Positions 26,953 to 33,627 of a stretch of DNA of 41,846 nucleotides are shown in pieces; position 1 is the stretch's first letter, and every line of letters begins with the position of its first letter. This stretch comes from Deltaproteobacteria bacterium GWC2_65_14. GTDB lineage: Bacteria; Desulfobacterota; Deferrimicrobia; Deferrimicrobiales; Deferrimicrobiaceae. Made by a program: the position numbers and the translations under genes. Location: contig MGPV01000062.1 of assembly GCA_001797615.1 (NCBI GenBank), forward strand, positions 1-41,846. Reading direction: 5' to 3'. The notes under the pieces were generated by a model, which worked only from the letters and a program-made list of their open reading frames with translations, did not search any database and was not told where the DNA came from.

Positions 26953-27144
26953 ATGAATGTGGAACGATGGATCCGGGTGATCGCGGGAACCTTCGTCCTG
27001 GCGAGCCTGCTCCTGGGGCTCTATGTGAGCCGGTACTGGTTTCTGTTCACCGCGTTCGTAGGGCTCAACCTGTTCCAGTCCGGGTGGACGAACTGGTGCC
27101 TCATGGAAACGATCCTGAAAAAAGTCGGGGTCCCGGAGCGATAG
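26953..27144 (+). CDS. DUF2892 inner-membrane protein
   Basis: This encodes 63 residues. It starts MNVERWIRVIAGTFVLASLLLGL and has a second hydrophobic stretch FLFTAFVGLNLFQSG, so two short membrane helices form a hairpin. The family pattern (N-E/R-xx-R-x-hAG near the start, then FxGxNLxQSxxTxxCLhEhhLKKxG at the end) is clear. The same module is fused to rhodanese domains in YgaP. It has a conserved cysteine in NWCLME. The DUF302 gene follows 15 bp downstream, with GAGGAGG in between, so they form one transcript. A link to sulfur or thiol chemistry is suggested only by other members of the family. Confidence 0.88.
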   Translation: MNVERWIRVIAGTFVLASLLLGLYVSRYWFLFTAFVGLNLFQSGWTNWCLMETILKKVGVPER

Positions 27145-27159
27145 AGGAGGAGGTGCCGC

Positions 27160-27543
27160 ATGTTCATGACCGTGCGCAGCCGCAAATCGATGGGGGATGT
27201 CCGCCAGCGGTTCGAGGAGGCGGCCGCCGAGCGGAAGTTCGGCGTGCAGGGGATCCATAACGTGAAGGCGACGCTGAACTCCAAGGGGCTCGCGTTCGAC
27301 CGCCGGCTCTACATCTACGAGGTGTGCAATCCCGACGCGGCGAAAAAGGTGCTGGACACCAACATCCGGATCTCCGCCGCCCTTCCCTGCCGGGTGTCGA
27401 TCTACGAGGAGGGGAGGGAGATCGTCCTGGAGACCCTCCGTCCCACGGTGCTCCTCAAGATGTTCCGCGAGCCTTCCCTCGATGTGATCGCGAAAGAGGT
27501 GGAGACGGTCATCGGGGAGATCATGAACGAGGCGGCGAAGTAG
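27160..27543 (+). CDS. DUF302 family protein
   Basis: This encodes 127 residues. DUF302 features are visible: an N-terminal VRSRKSMGDVRQRFEEAAAERKFGVQGIHNV, then YEVCNPDAAKKVLDTNIRISAALPCRVSIYEEGREIVLETLRPTVLLKMF, with the invariant-looking NP, LPC and SIYEE elements. The two cysteines (CNP and LPC) recur in this family and may bind a ligand or metal. The protein is soluble. It pairs with the DUF2892 membrane gene and ends in a strong terminator. The biochemical role is unknown. Confidence 0.88.
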   Translation: MFMTVRSRKSMGDVRQRFEEAAAERKFGVQGIHNVKATLNSKGLAFDRRLYIYEVCNPDAAKKVLDTNIRISAALPCRVSIYEEGREIVLETLRPTVLLKMFREPSLDVIAKEVETVIGEIMNEAAK

Positions 27544-27576
27544 CCGGTTCCTCGTCGCCGATCGGGTGGCATCGAG

Positions 27577-27610
27577 CGCCCCCGGGAGAGATCCCGGGGG
27601 CGTTGCTGTT
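27577..27610 (+). terminator. Rho-independent terminator after the DUF302 gene
   Basis: CGCCCCCGGGA (27577-27587) and TCCCGGGGGCG (27592-27602) form a perfect 11-bp stem around a GAGA loop, followed by TTGCTGTT. The T-tract is interrupted, but the stem is very stable. A TTGACG at 27609 begins a weak promoter candidate for the next gene. Confidence 0.75.
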
Positions 27611-27667
27611 GACGGTCGGACACGGAATGGCACACGATGGTACGAAGTTCCAGAGGGGAGATTTTCG

Positions 27668-28786
27668 ATGCCGTCATTGCTCGAACAGGCCACGGTCGGA
27701 AGGATCCCGGTGCGGAACCGGATCGTCCGCTCGGCCACATGGGAAGGGATGTGCGACGAGACCGGCGCTCCGACGGAGCGGCTGGTCTCCCTGTACGAAA
27801 CGCTCGCGGAGGGAGGGGTCGGCCTGATTCTCACCGGGTACGCCTTCGTCCTCCCCGAGGGGAAGCAGAACCCCGGAAAGATGGGGATGCACGACGACTC
27901 GCTCCTGCCGTCCCTGAAGGCGCTGACCGCCCGGGTGCACGCCAGGGGTGGAAGGATCGCCGCCCAGCTGGTTCACGCCGGCGGGCAGGCGTCCCGCCGC
28001 TGGTCCGGACATCCCCCGGTGGCTCCTTCCGCGGTGGCGCTTCCGCACTACCAGGAGGAGCCGCAGGCGCTGTCGAAGGAGGGGATCGCACGGGTCGTGA
28101 CGGGGTTCGCCCGCGCGGCGGCCCGCGCGAAGGAGGCGGGGTTCGACGGGGTCCAGCTCCACGGGGCCCACGGATATCTCGTCGGGCAGTTCCTGTCGCC
28201 GCTCACGAACCGGAGGGGGGACGAATACGGAGGAACGCTCGCGAACCGGACCCGGTTCGCCGTCGAGGTCACCCGGGACGTGAGGGAGGCAACCGGGAAA
28301 GAATACCCGGTCTGGATCAAGCAGAACGGCGACGACTTTCTCGACGGGGGGATCACCCTCCGGGAGGCGGTGGAGGCGGCGGGGATTCTCGCGGATGCGG
28401 GGATCGACGCGATCGAGGTGTCCGGCGGGACTCCCGGATCCGGGGAGAGATCGGCCGCGCGGACCCAAATCGATACCGTCGGAAAGGAGGCCTACCACCG
28501 GGAGTTTGCCCGCGCCATCCGGAAGCGGGCCGGGGTCCCGGTCGGGCTGGTGGGGGGCTTGCGCTCCCCGAAGCTTCTCGAGGAGATCCTCCGCTCCGGG
28601 GATGCCGACTTCCTCTCCATGTCGAGGCCGTTCATCCGGGAGCCGGGGCTCGTGGGCCGGTGGGGGTCCGGGGACACCGGCAGAGCGACCTGCATTTCCT
28701 GCAACGGCTGCTTCCTGCCCGGGTTGACGGAAGGAGGGATTTACTGCGTCGTGGAGAAAAAGGCCCGGGAGACGCCGCACGGGTGA
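27668..28786 (+). CDS. Old Yellow Enzyme-family NADH:flavin oxidoreductase
   Basis: This encodes 372 residues from ATG 27668, with AGAGGGGAGA ahead. The FMN-binding TIM barrel is complete: VRNRIVRSATWEGM at the start, AQLVHAGGQAS, the GVQLHGAHGYLVGQFLSPLTNRRGDEYGG signature, IKQNGDD, and SRPFIREPGLV near the end. These enzymes reduce activated C=C bonds with NAD(P)H. After the barrel comes a cysteine cluster, C342-x2-C345-x2-C348-x11-C360 (CISCNGC ... YC), close to the 4Fe-4S motif of 2,4-dienoyl-CoA reductases but with one residue fewer in the middle. The second half of FadH-type reductases (FAD/NAD domain) is missing, so this is a single-domain form. The physiological substrate is unknown. 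Confidence 0.88.
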   Translation: MPSLLEQATVGRIPVRNRIVRSATWEGMCDETGAPTERLVSLYETLAEGGVGLILTGYAFVLPEGKQNPGKMGMHDDSLLPSLKALTARVHARGGRIAAQLVHAGGQASRRWSGHPPVAPSAVALPHYQEEPQALSKEGIARVVTGFARAAARAKEAGFDGVQLHGAHGYLVGQFLSPLTNRRGDEYGGTLANRTRFAVEVTRDVREATGKEYPVWIKQNGDDFLDGGITLREAVEAAGILADAGIDAIEVSGGTPGSGERSAARTQIDTVGKEAYHREFARAIRKRAGVPVGLVGGLRSPKLLEEILRSGDADFLSMSRPFIREPGLVGRWGSGDTGRATCISCNGCFLPGLTEGGIYCVVEKKARETPHG

Positions 28787-28804
28787 TGCGGCGCGATGCA
28801 GGGG

Positions 28805-29365
28805 TCAGCGGAGGATGGTCAGGCCGGGCTTGATCAGCTCCATGAATTCCATCCGTGTCGACTGCCGGGTCCGGAAGACGCCGAGCATCGCGGAGGTCAC
28901 CGCCTTGGAGTTCTGCTTCTCCACCCCCCGCATCATCATGCAGAGGTGGAACGCCTCGACCACGACCGCCACGCCGTGAGGCTGGAGGGTGTCCATGATC
29001 GCCGTCGCGATCTCCTGGGTGAGCCGCTCCTGGAGCTGGAGGCGGCGGGAGTAGAGCTCGACCACCCGGGCGATCTTCGAGAGGCCGACGATCTTCTTCC
29101 TTGGAATGTAGGCCACGTGGCACTTCCCGAAGAAGGGGAGGAGATGGTGCTCGCAGAGCGAGAAGAGGTCGATGTCCTTGACGGTGACCATCTCGTCGTA
29201 CGTCTCGTCGAAGATGGCCCGCAGGAGGACCTCCCGCGGGTCCTGCCGGTAGCCCGAGGTAAGGAATTTCATCGCCTGCTCGAACCGCTCGGGGGTCCGG
29301 CGGAGCCCCTCCCGTTCGGGATCTTCCCCGATCTTTCCGAGAAGGTTCCGGATCAGATCCTGCAT
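28805..29365 (-). CDS. folE: GTP cyclohydrolase I
   Basis: This encodes 186 residues from ATG 29365 (an in-frame GTG at 29386 would add seven). It converts GTP to dihydroneopterin triphosphate, the first step of folate and pteridine synthesis. Signatures are GLRRTPERF, the zinc-site block [49 protein letters not shown], and the second zinc cysteine in [12 protein letters not shown]. Length fits the family. The start codon has no ribosome site. TATGAT (29380 to 29375) ends 9 bases upstream, implying a nearly leaderless transcript. It is divergent from the rubrerythrin-like gene with only 38 bp between start codons, so the promoters must overlap. Confidence 0.93.
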   Translation of the reverse strand: MQDLIRNLLGKIGEDPEREGLRRTPERFEQAMKFLTSGYRQDPREVLLRAIFDETYDEMVTVKDIDLFSLCEHHLLPFFGKCHVAYIPRKKIVGLSKIARVVELYSRRLQLQERLTQEIATAIMDTLQPHGVAVVVEAFHLCMMMRGVEKQNSKAVTSAMLGVFRTRQSTRMEFMELIKPGLTILR

Positions 29366-29374
29366 AATGGACGT

Positions 29375-29380
29375 ATCATA
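29375..29380 (-). promoter_or_regulatory. -10 box of folE
   Basis: Minus-strand TATGAT (29380 to 29375), 5/6 to consensus, stands 9 bases before the folE ATG, the same spacing as in front of the HD-GYP gene. Its -35 region would fall at or inside the start of the divergent gene at 29404. Confidence 0.4.
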
Positions 29381-29403
29381 TCGCACGAGGAGGGATCTCC
29401 GGA

Positions 29404-29937
29404 ATGAAAAAGGGTCGGGTGGGCGGTCCGTCCAGGGCCGTCGCGGAAGGGCTGAAGCAGGCGCTGCAGAACGAGGTGGACGGACGGGAGTTCTACCGGA
29501 TGGCGGCGAAAAGCGCCGGGACCGACGGGGTCCGCCAGATGTTCGAGTTCCTCAGGCAGGAGGAGGAGCGCCACTACGAGCTGATCCTCGAGCAGGCGGG
29601 GAGGATGGCCGAGGGGAAGTCTCCCCGGCTTGTCCGCCCCGCCGCAGGGAAGAAGGCGATCCGGAAATTCACCAGTCCCCTCTTCACCCCCGATTTCGTG
29701 GCGCGGGGGAAACGGGCCGAGGGAGAAGGGGCGGCGCTTTCCATCGGGATGACGCTGGAAAAGCGGTCGATCGCGCAGTTCGCCTCGCTGAGGAAGAAGG
29801 TGAAGGGGGATCCCGCGGCGGAGAAGCTCTTCGACGGGCTGATCGCCTGGGAGCGGGAGCATCTGGAGCTGCTGACGCGCCAGTTCGACCAGTTGCGGCA
29901 GATGTACTGGGAGGAGGCGCGGTTCTGGCCGTTCTGA
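29404..29937 (+). CDS. Rubrerythrin-like / ferritin-fold diiron protein
   Basis: This encodes 177 residues. A four-helix ferritin-like bundle carries four Glu-rich helices with diiron ligand spacing: [28 protein letters not shown] (ExxH), [13 protein letters not shown] and [12 protein letters not shown] (ExxH). There is no C-terminal rubredoxin cysteine knuckle, so it is a rubrerythrin-domain-only (erythrin-like) protein. The linker [16 protein letters not shown] separates the helix pairs. Such proteins reduce peroxide or store iron in microaerophiles and anaerobes. The N-terminal basic tail is variable. It is divergent from folE, and the ECF sigma gene begins 28 bp after its stop. Confidence 0.85.
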   Translation: MKKGRVGGPSRAVAEGLKQALQNEVDGREFYRMAAKSAGTDGVRQMFEFLRQEEERHYELILEQAGRMAEGKSPRLVRPAAGKKAIRKFTSPLFTPDFVARGKRAEGEGAALSIGMTLEKRSIAQFASLRKKVKGDPAAEKLFDGLIAWEREHLELLTRQFDQLRQMYWEEARFWPF

Positions 29938-29965
29938 GGAGGGAGGCCCTGGCCCCGGCCGCCGG

Positions 29966-30541
29966 ATGAGGACGGACGAGGAGCTGATGGAGCTCTACCG
30001 GGAGGGGAGCCGGGACGCCTTCGAGGAGCTGTTCTCCCGGCATCACCGGAGGGTGATCCAGTTCTGCTACCGGATGACCGGGGACCGGGCGAGGGCGGAG
30101 GAGGCGGCCCAGGAGGTCTTTCTCCGGATCGCCCGCGCGGCCTTCACCTACCGGGCGACGGCGAAGTTCACGACCTGGATGTTCACGATCGCCCGCCGGA
30201 CGACGCTGAATTTTCTGCGGGACGAGAAGGAGACGGGGGAGAAGGTGCCGCTCCTGGACGGCCCGGGGGGGGAGGATACTCCCGGGTCGCTGCAGGTCGA
30301 GGGGCCAGCGGAGCTGGACCCGGAGCGGATGGCCTGGAGCGCGCAGCTCGGGGAAAAATTCATCGAGGCGCTCCAGAGGCTGCCGGAGACCTACCGGACC
30401 GCCTTTGTCCTCAACCGGGGGGACGGCCTGTCGTACGAGGAAGTGGCGACCGTTCTTGGGATTACGGTGCAGGCGGTGAAAAGCAGGATCTTCCGGGCCA
30501 AGGAGATGCTCCTGGGGGAGATTTCCGCGCTCCTTGGGTGA
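29966..30541 (+). CDS. ECF-family RNA polymerase sigma factor
   Basis: This encodes 191 residues. Region 2 is seen in DAFEELFSRHHRRVIQFCYRMTGDRARAEEAAQEVFLRIARAAFTYRATAKFTTWMFTIARRTTLNFLRDEKE (read in parts), and region 4 in LPETYRTAFVLNRGDGLSYEEVATVLGITVQAVKSRIFRAKEML, the DNA-recognition helix. Regions 1.1 and 3 are missing, which defines the extracytoplasmic-function group. A Pro/Gly-rich linker separates the two domains. The anti-sigma gene is immediately downstream, so activity is controlled by its release from that protein. No autoregulatory promoter could be assigned in the short gap upstream. Confidence 0.93.
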   Translation: MRTDEELMELYREGSRDAFEELFSRHHRRVIQFCYRMTGDRARAEEAAQEVFLRIARAAFTYRATAKFTTWMFTIARRTTLNFLRDEKETGEKVPLLDGPGGEDTPGSLQVEGPAELDPERMAWSAQLGEKFIEALQRLPETYRTAFVLNRGDGLSYEEVATVLGITVQAVKSRIFRAKEMLLGEISALLG

Positions 30542-30588
30542 AACGATCCGGAAAAAATCGGGTTTCACCGGGGGAGGGAGAAGATGCG

Positions 30589-31161
30589 ATGGATTGCGGG
30601 GATGCGAAGGAGCTCCTGAGCGCCTGCCTGGACGGGGAGGCCTCCGCCGGGGATTCCCGGCGGGTCGAGGAGCACCTTGCCGGATGCGCGGGGTGCAAGG
30701 CGGGCGAGCGCCGGATGCGGGCCCTCGACGTGGCGATCGCAAGGACCGGGACCGATGTCTCTCCCGATTTCCGGGAACGTCTCTTTTCCCGGATGGAAGC
30801 CGAGGAGCTCCTCCCGAAACGGCGGAGCCTGTTCGCCTTTTCCTTCCGGTGGGCCGCGCTTCCGCTGGCGGCCGCCGCGCTGGGGCTGTTTTTCCTGATG
30901 TCGCGGGAGGCGCCCCGGGGGCCTGCGGCCCCGGGCTCGGCCCCCCAGGTCGCGGTAATCCAGCCGGAATCGCCGGCCCGGGCAGCCCGGGAAACGCGGG
31001 CCCCGGAGGGAACCGCGGTCGCCGGACGGGAGGAACTGGCCGCGGAGGAGCGGGAGATCGTGGCATACCTCGAGATCCTCGAGGACCCCGCCTCCTTCGA
31101 GGAGCCCGGCGGGATCGACGAGATGGAGATGTTCCTCCCCGACGGGAAAAAGCAGGGGTGA
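30589..31161 (+). CDS. Membrane-bound zinc-finger anti-sigma factor
   Basis: This encodes 190 residues from ATG 30589, with GGGAGGGAG at 30572-30580; a GTG at 30538 overlapping the sigma gene is possible but has no such site. The N-terminal anti-sigma zinc motif is H29-x3-C33-x2-C36 with an upstream Cys3 or Cys13, the ZAS fold that masks ECF sigma factors. One membrane helix (about residues 84-103) separates it from a Pro/Ala/Glu-rich C-terminal half, placed in the periplasm, that ends in an acidic segment (ILEDPASFEEPGG). Control would pass a periplasmic signal to the sigma factor encoded upstream. The exact signal is unknown. Confidence 0.85.
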   Translation: MDCGDAKELLSACLDGEASAGDSRRVEEHLAGCAGCKAGERRMRALDVAIARTGTDVSPDFRERLFSRMEAEELLPKRRSLFAFSFRWAALPLAAAALGLFFLMSREAPRGPAAPGSAPQVAVIQPESPARAARETRAPEGTAVAGREELAAEEREIVAYLEILEDPASFEEPGGIDEMEMFLPDGKKQG

Positions 31162-31165
31162 GCGG

Positions 31166-31774
31166 ATGAGCCGTTCCCGCCTCCGATGGATCGTGCCGTT
31201 CCTGGCCGCGCTCCTGCTGCCGGCGGCGGCGGTCCCGGCCGCCGCGGATCCGGCCGGAACCGTGCGGGATCGTCCCGAGCGGTCCCGGCAGGGCGGGCTC
31301 CTCTACGCCCGGGCGGGCGAGATCACCCCGGAGAAGCTGGAGCGCTGGCGGTCGATGCCGCCGGAGGACCGGGAGAAGATCCGGGAGCGGTACCAGCGGT
31401 GGAAGCGCCTCCCCCCCGAGCGGAGGGAGCGGATCCTCGAGCGGCGCCGTCTCCTGCGGCAGCTCCCGGACCGGGAGCGCCGCTTCCTGCACGAGCGCAG
31501 GGAGATCTACCGGCAGGCCCGGCCGGAGGAGAAGCGGGTCATCGAGAGGTTCGTCCGGCGCTGGAAGGAGATGCCTCCCGCCAGGCGCCATCTGCTGCGC
31601 CGGAAGATCGCCGAACTGAGGGACCTCACCCCCTCCGAACGGGACGGGCGTCTGATGGACTGGCCGTTCTACGCGAGGCTGTCGCCCGGGGAGCGCAACG
31701 TCGTGAACCGGTTCCTCTATTCAGAGCCCCCCGCCGGCGTCCCCGGCGGGTCCCAGGAGGCCCCCCATGAATGA
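31166..31774 (+). CDS. DUF3106 periplasmic protein
   Basis: This encodes 202 residues. A signal peptide (residues 1-27, ending PAAAD) leads to a helical, highly basic region with the repeated pattern LxRWRxMPPEDREKIRERYQRWKRLPPERRERI, which is diagnostic of DUF3106 (several W-x(3)-PPExR units). The repeating proline breaks and Arg-rich helices recall the Spy/CpxP/ZraP stress chaperones by pattern only. It follows the anti-sigma gene by 4 bp and overlaps the tadA start by 8 bp, so it belongs to the sigma-factor operon and may be the periplasmic sensor of the system (inference from order). Confidence 0.8.
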   Translation: MSRSRLRWIVPFLAALLLPAAAVPAAADPAGTVRDRPERSRQGGLLYARAGEITPEKLERWRSMPPEDREKIRERYQRWKRLPPERRERILERRRLLRQLPDRERRFLHERREIYRQARPEEKRVIERFVRRWKEMPPARRHLLRRKIAELRDLTPSERDGRLMDWPFYARLSPGERNVVNRFLYSEPPAGVPGGSQEAPHE

Positions 31775-32219
31775 CCGGGAACGGTGGATGCGCGTGGCGC
31801 TGCTCGAGGCGGAGAAGGCGGCCGCGGCGGGGGAGGTTCCGGTGGGAGCCGTGGTGATCGGCCCCTCCGGCGAGATCCTCGCGAAGGACCACAACCGGAC
31901 GATTTCCGCCAACGACCCCACCGCCCACGCCGAGATCCTCGCCCTTCGGAAGGCGGGGAAGAAGATCGGGAACCATCGCCTGTCCGGCTGCCGGCTGGTG
32001 GTGACGCTCGAGCCCTGCCCGATGTGCGCGGGGGCGGCCGTCCACGCGAGGGTGAAGGAGATCCTCTTCGGCGCCGTGGACCCGAAGGCGGGGGCCGTCC
32101 TGACCCTGTTCCGGATCCCGACGGACGAGCGGCTGAACCATCGGGCCGTCGTGATCCCGGGCGTTCTCGCGAAGGAATGCGCGGCGCTTCTCACCGAGTT
32201 CTTCCGCTCCAGGAGATAG
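31767..32219 (+). CDS. tadA: tRNA-specific adenosine deaminase
   Basis: This encodes 150 residues. It deaminates A34 to inosine in tRNA-Arg(ACG), an essential step. The zinc deaminase motifs are intact: HAE (His54) in NDPTAHAEILAL and PCPMC (residues 83-87) in LEPCPMCAGAAVHARV, with the proton-shuttling Glu. The family N-terminus EAEKAAAAGEVPVGAVVI and GAVDPKAGAV follow the expected order. It is the final gene of the ECF operon and overlaps DUF3106; the pairing is probably positional only. Confidence 0.93.
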   Translation: MNDRERWMRVALLEAEKAAAAGEVPVGAVVIGPSGEILAKDHNRTISANDPTAHAEILALRKAGKKIGNHRLSGCRLVVTLEPCPMCAGAAVHARVKEILFGAVDPKAGAVLTLFRIPTDERLNHRAVVIPGVLAKECAALLTEFFRSRR

Positions 32220-32278
32220 CCGGAAGCGGCTTCGTTCGCTCCTTGCCGTTTTCTTCCCGAAGTTCGTCCCGTCCGTAG

Positions 32279-32312
32279 TACAATTTTCCCTTCGGCGAAC
32301 GTACCCGGAGGA
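32279..32312 (+). promoter_or_regulatory. -10 box and ribosome site for a CTG-initiated kinase gene
   Basis: TACAAT (32279-32284) could be a -10 box with its start near 32291. GGAGGA (32307-32312) then lies 7 nt before a CTG at 32320. No ATG, GTG or TTG is at the correct spacing; the first in-frame ATG is at 32503, after the predicted coiled coil. Confidence 0.5.
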
Positions 32313-32319
32313 AATTTCC

Positions 32320-33627
32320 CTGAATCGAACGACCCGAACGGGCAGAAAGGCGGAGCCGCCGGAAGATCTCCGGGCGGAACTGAAGGAGGCGCTCGCGAAG
32401 CTGGCGCGGGCGGAGGAGAGGGTCTCCCGGATAGCGCAGGAATTCCGCGAACAGGAGGAGTCCAACCGCATCCTCCTGGAGCAGCTGCACCAGGCGCAGA
32501 AGATGCAGGCGATCGGGACGCTCGCGGGGGGGATCGCCCACGACTTCAACAACACGCTCGGGGCGATCATCGGGTACACCTCGCTTTTGAAGAACATGAT
32601 GAAGGAGAACCATCCCTTCTACGGGCACGTGGCCACGATCGAGCGGTCCGCAGAACGGGCGGCCGACCTGACCCGCAAGCTGCTCGGGTTCGCGCGCGGC
32701 GGCAAGTACCGGGCCGAGCCGGTCTCCCTGAACGACGTGGTGACCCGGGTCCTCCCGATCATCCAGAGGACCTTCGACCGGGCGATCGTGATCGAGACCC
32801 GGCTCGCGGAGTCTCTCCCCACCACCGAGGGGGACTTGGGGCAGCTCGAGCACTCCCTGCTGAACCTGTGCCTGAACGCCCGCGACGCGATGCCCGAGGG
32901 GGGGAGCCTGGTCATCGAGACGGCCCCGGCGAGGATCGGGGAGGGGTTCGTGGCGCTCCACCCCTGGGCCAGAACGGGAGAGTTCGTCCGGCTCACCGTT
33001 TCGGACACGGGGGTCGGGATGACCCCCGAGACCCGGATGAGGCTGTTCGAGCCCTTCTTCACCACGAAGAAGCCGGGATCCGGCACCGGCGCCGGAATGG
33101 GGCTCGCGATGGTGTACGGTGCCGTGAAGAACCACGGGGGGTTTATCGAGGTGCACAGCGAGCCGGGGCGCGGGACGACCATGAACCTCTACCTGCCGGT
33201 CAGCTGGCGGATCCGGCAGGGGGATTCCCCCGCGCCGGAGAAGCCGGTCCGCGGGGTGAAGGAAACGGTCCTGGTGGTCGACGACGAGCCGGCGTTGCGG
33301 GATCTCGCCGAGGCGGTCCTTTTCTCCGCGGGGTACCGGGTGCTTGCGGCGCGGAACGGAGAAGAGGCCTGCGAGATCCTCCGCGACCTGGGGAAGAAGG
33401 TGGGGCTGGTCCTGCTCGACATCGAGATGCCGGGGATGGGGGGGAAGCAGGCGTTCCTGACGATGCGGGGAATGCGGCCGGGGCTCCCCGTCCTGGTCGC
33501 GACCGGCCACGGGATCGAGGGGGCCGCCTCCGAGATCCTCCAGATGGGGGGAAACGGGTTCCTCGGGAAGCCGTTCCGGGCGAAGGAGCTGCTGCAGGCG
33601 GTCCGCCGCGTGCTGGACTCAAAGTAG
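32320..33627 (+). CDS. Hybrid histidine kinase (kinase plus receiver), soluble
   Basis: This encodes 435 residues if translation begins at CTG 32320, or 374 from ATG 32503. Coding potential continues upstream of 32503, and the good ribosome site supports the CTG. Residues about 15-60 are a charged coiled coil (ELKEALAKLARAEERVSR and so on). The phospho-acceptor is His74 in GIAHDFNN, followed by the N box (LLNLCLNARDAMPEGG), DTGVGM, FTTK and GTGAGMGLAMVYG. A receiver domain follows with its phospho-Asp367 in LLDIEMPGM and Lys in GKPF. No membrane segment or sensor domain is present, so it must take input from another protein. It converges on cls with a 9-bp overlap. Confidence 0.85.
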   Translation: MNRTTRTGRKAEPPEDLRAELKEALAKLARAEERVSRIAQEFREQEESNRILLEQLHQAQKMQAIGTLAGGIAHDFNNTLGAIIGYTSLLKNMMKENHPFYGHVATIERSAERAADLTRKLLGFARGGKYRAEPVSLNDVVTRVLPIIQRTFDRAIVIETRLAESLPTTEGDLGQLEHSLLNLCLNARDAMPEGGSLVIETAPARIGEGFVALHPWARTGEFVRLTVSDTGVGMTPETRMRLFEPFFTTKKPGSGTGAGMGLAMVYGAVKNHGGFIEVHSEPGRGTTMNLYLPVSWRIRQGDSPAPEKPVRGVKETVLVVDDEPALRDLAEAVLFSAGYRVLAARNGEEACEILRDLGKKVGLVLLDIEMPGMGGKQAFLTMRGMRPGLPVLVATGHGIEGAASEILQMGGNGFLGKPFRAKELLQAVRRVLDSK

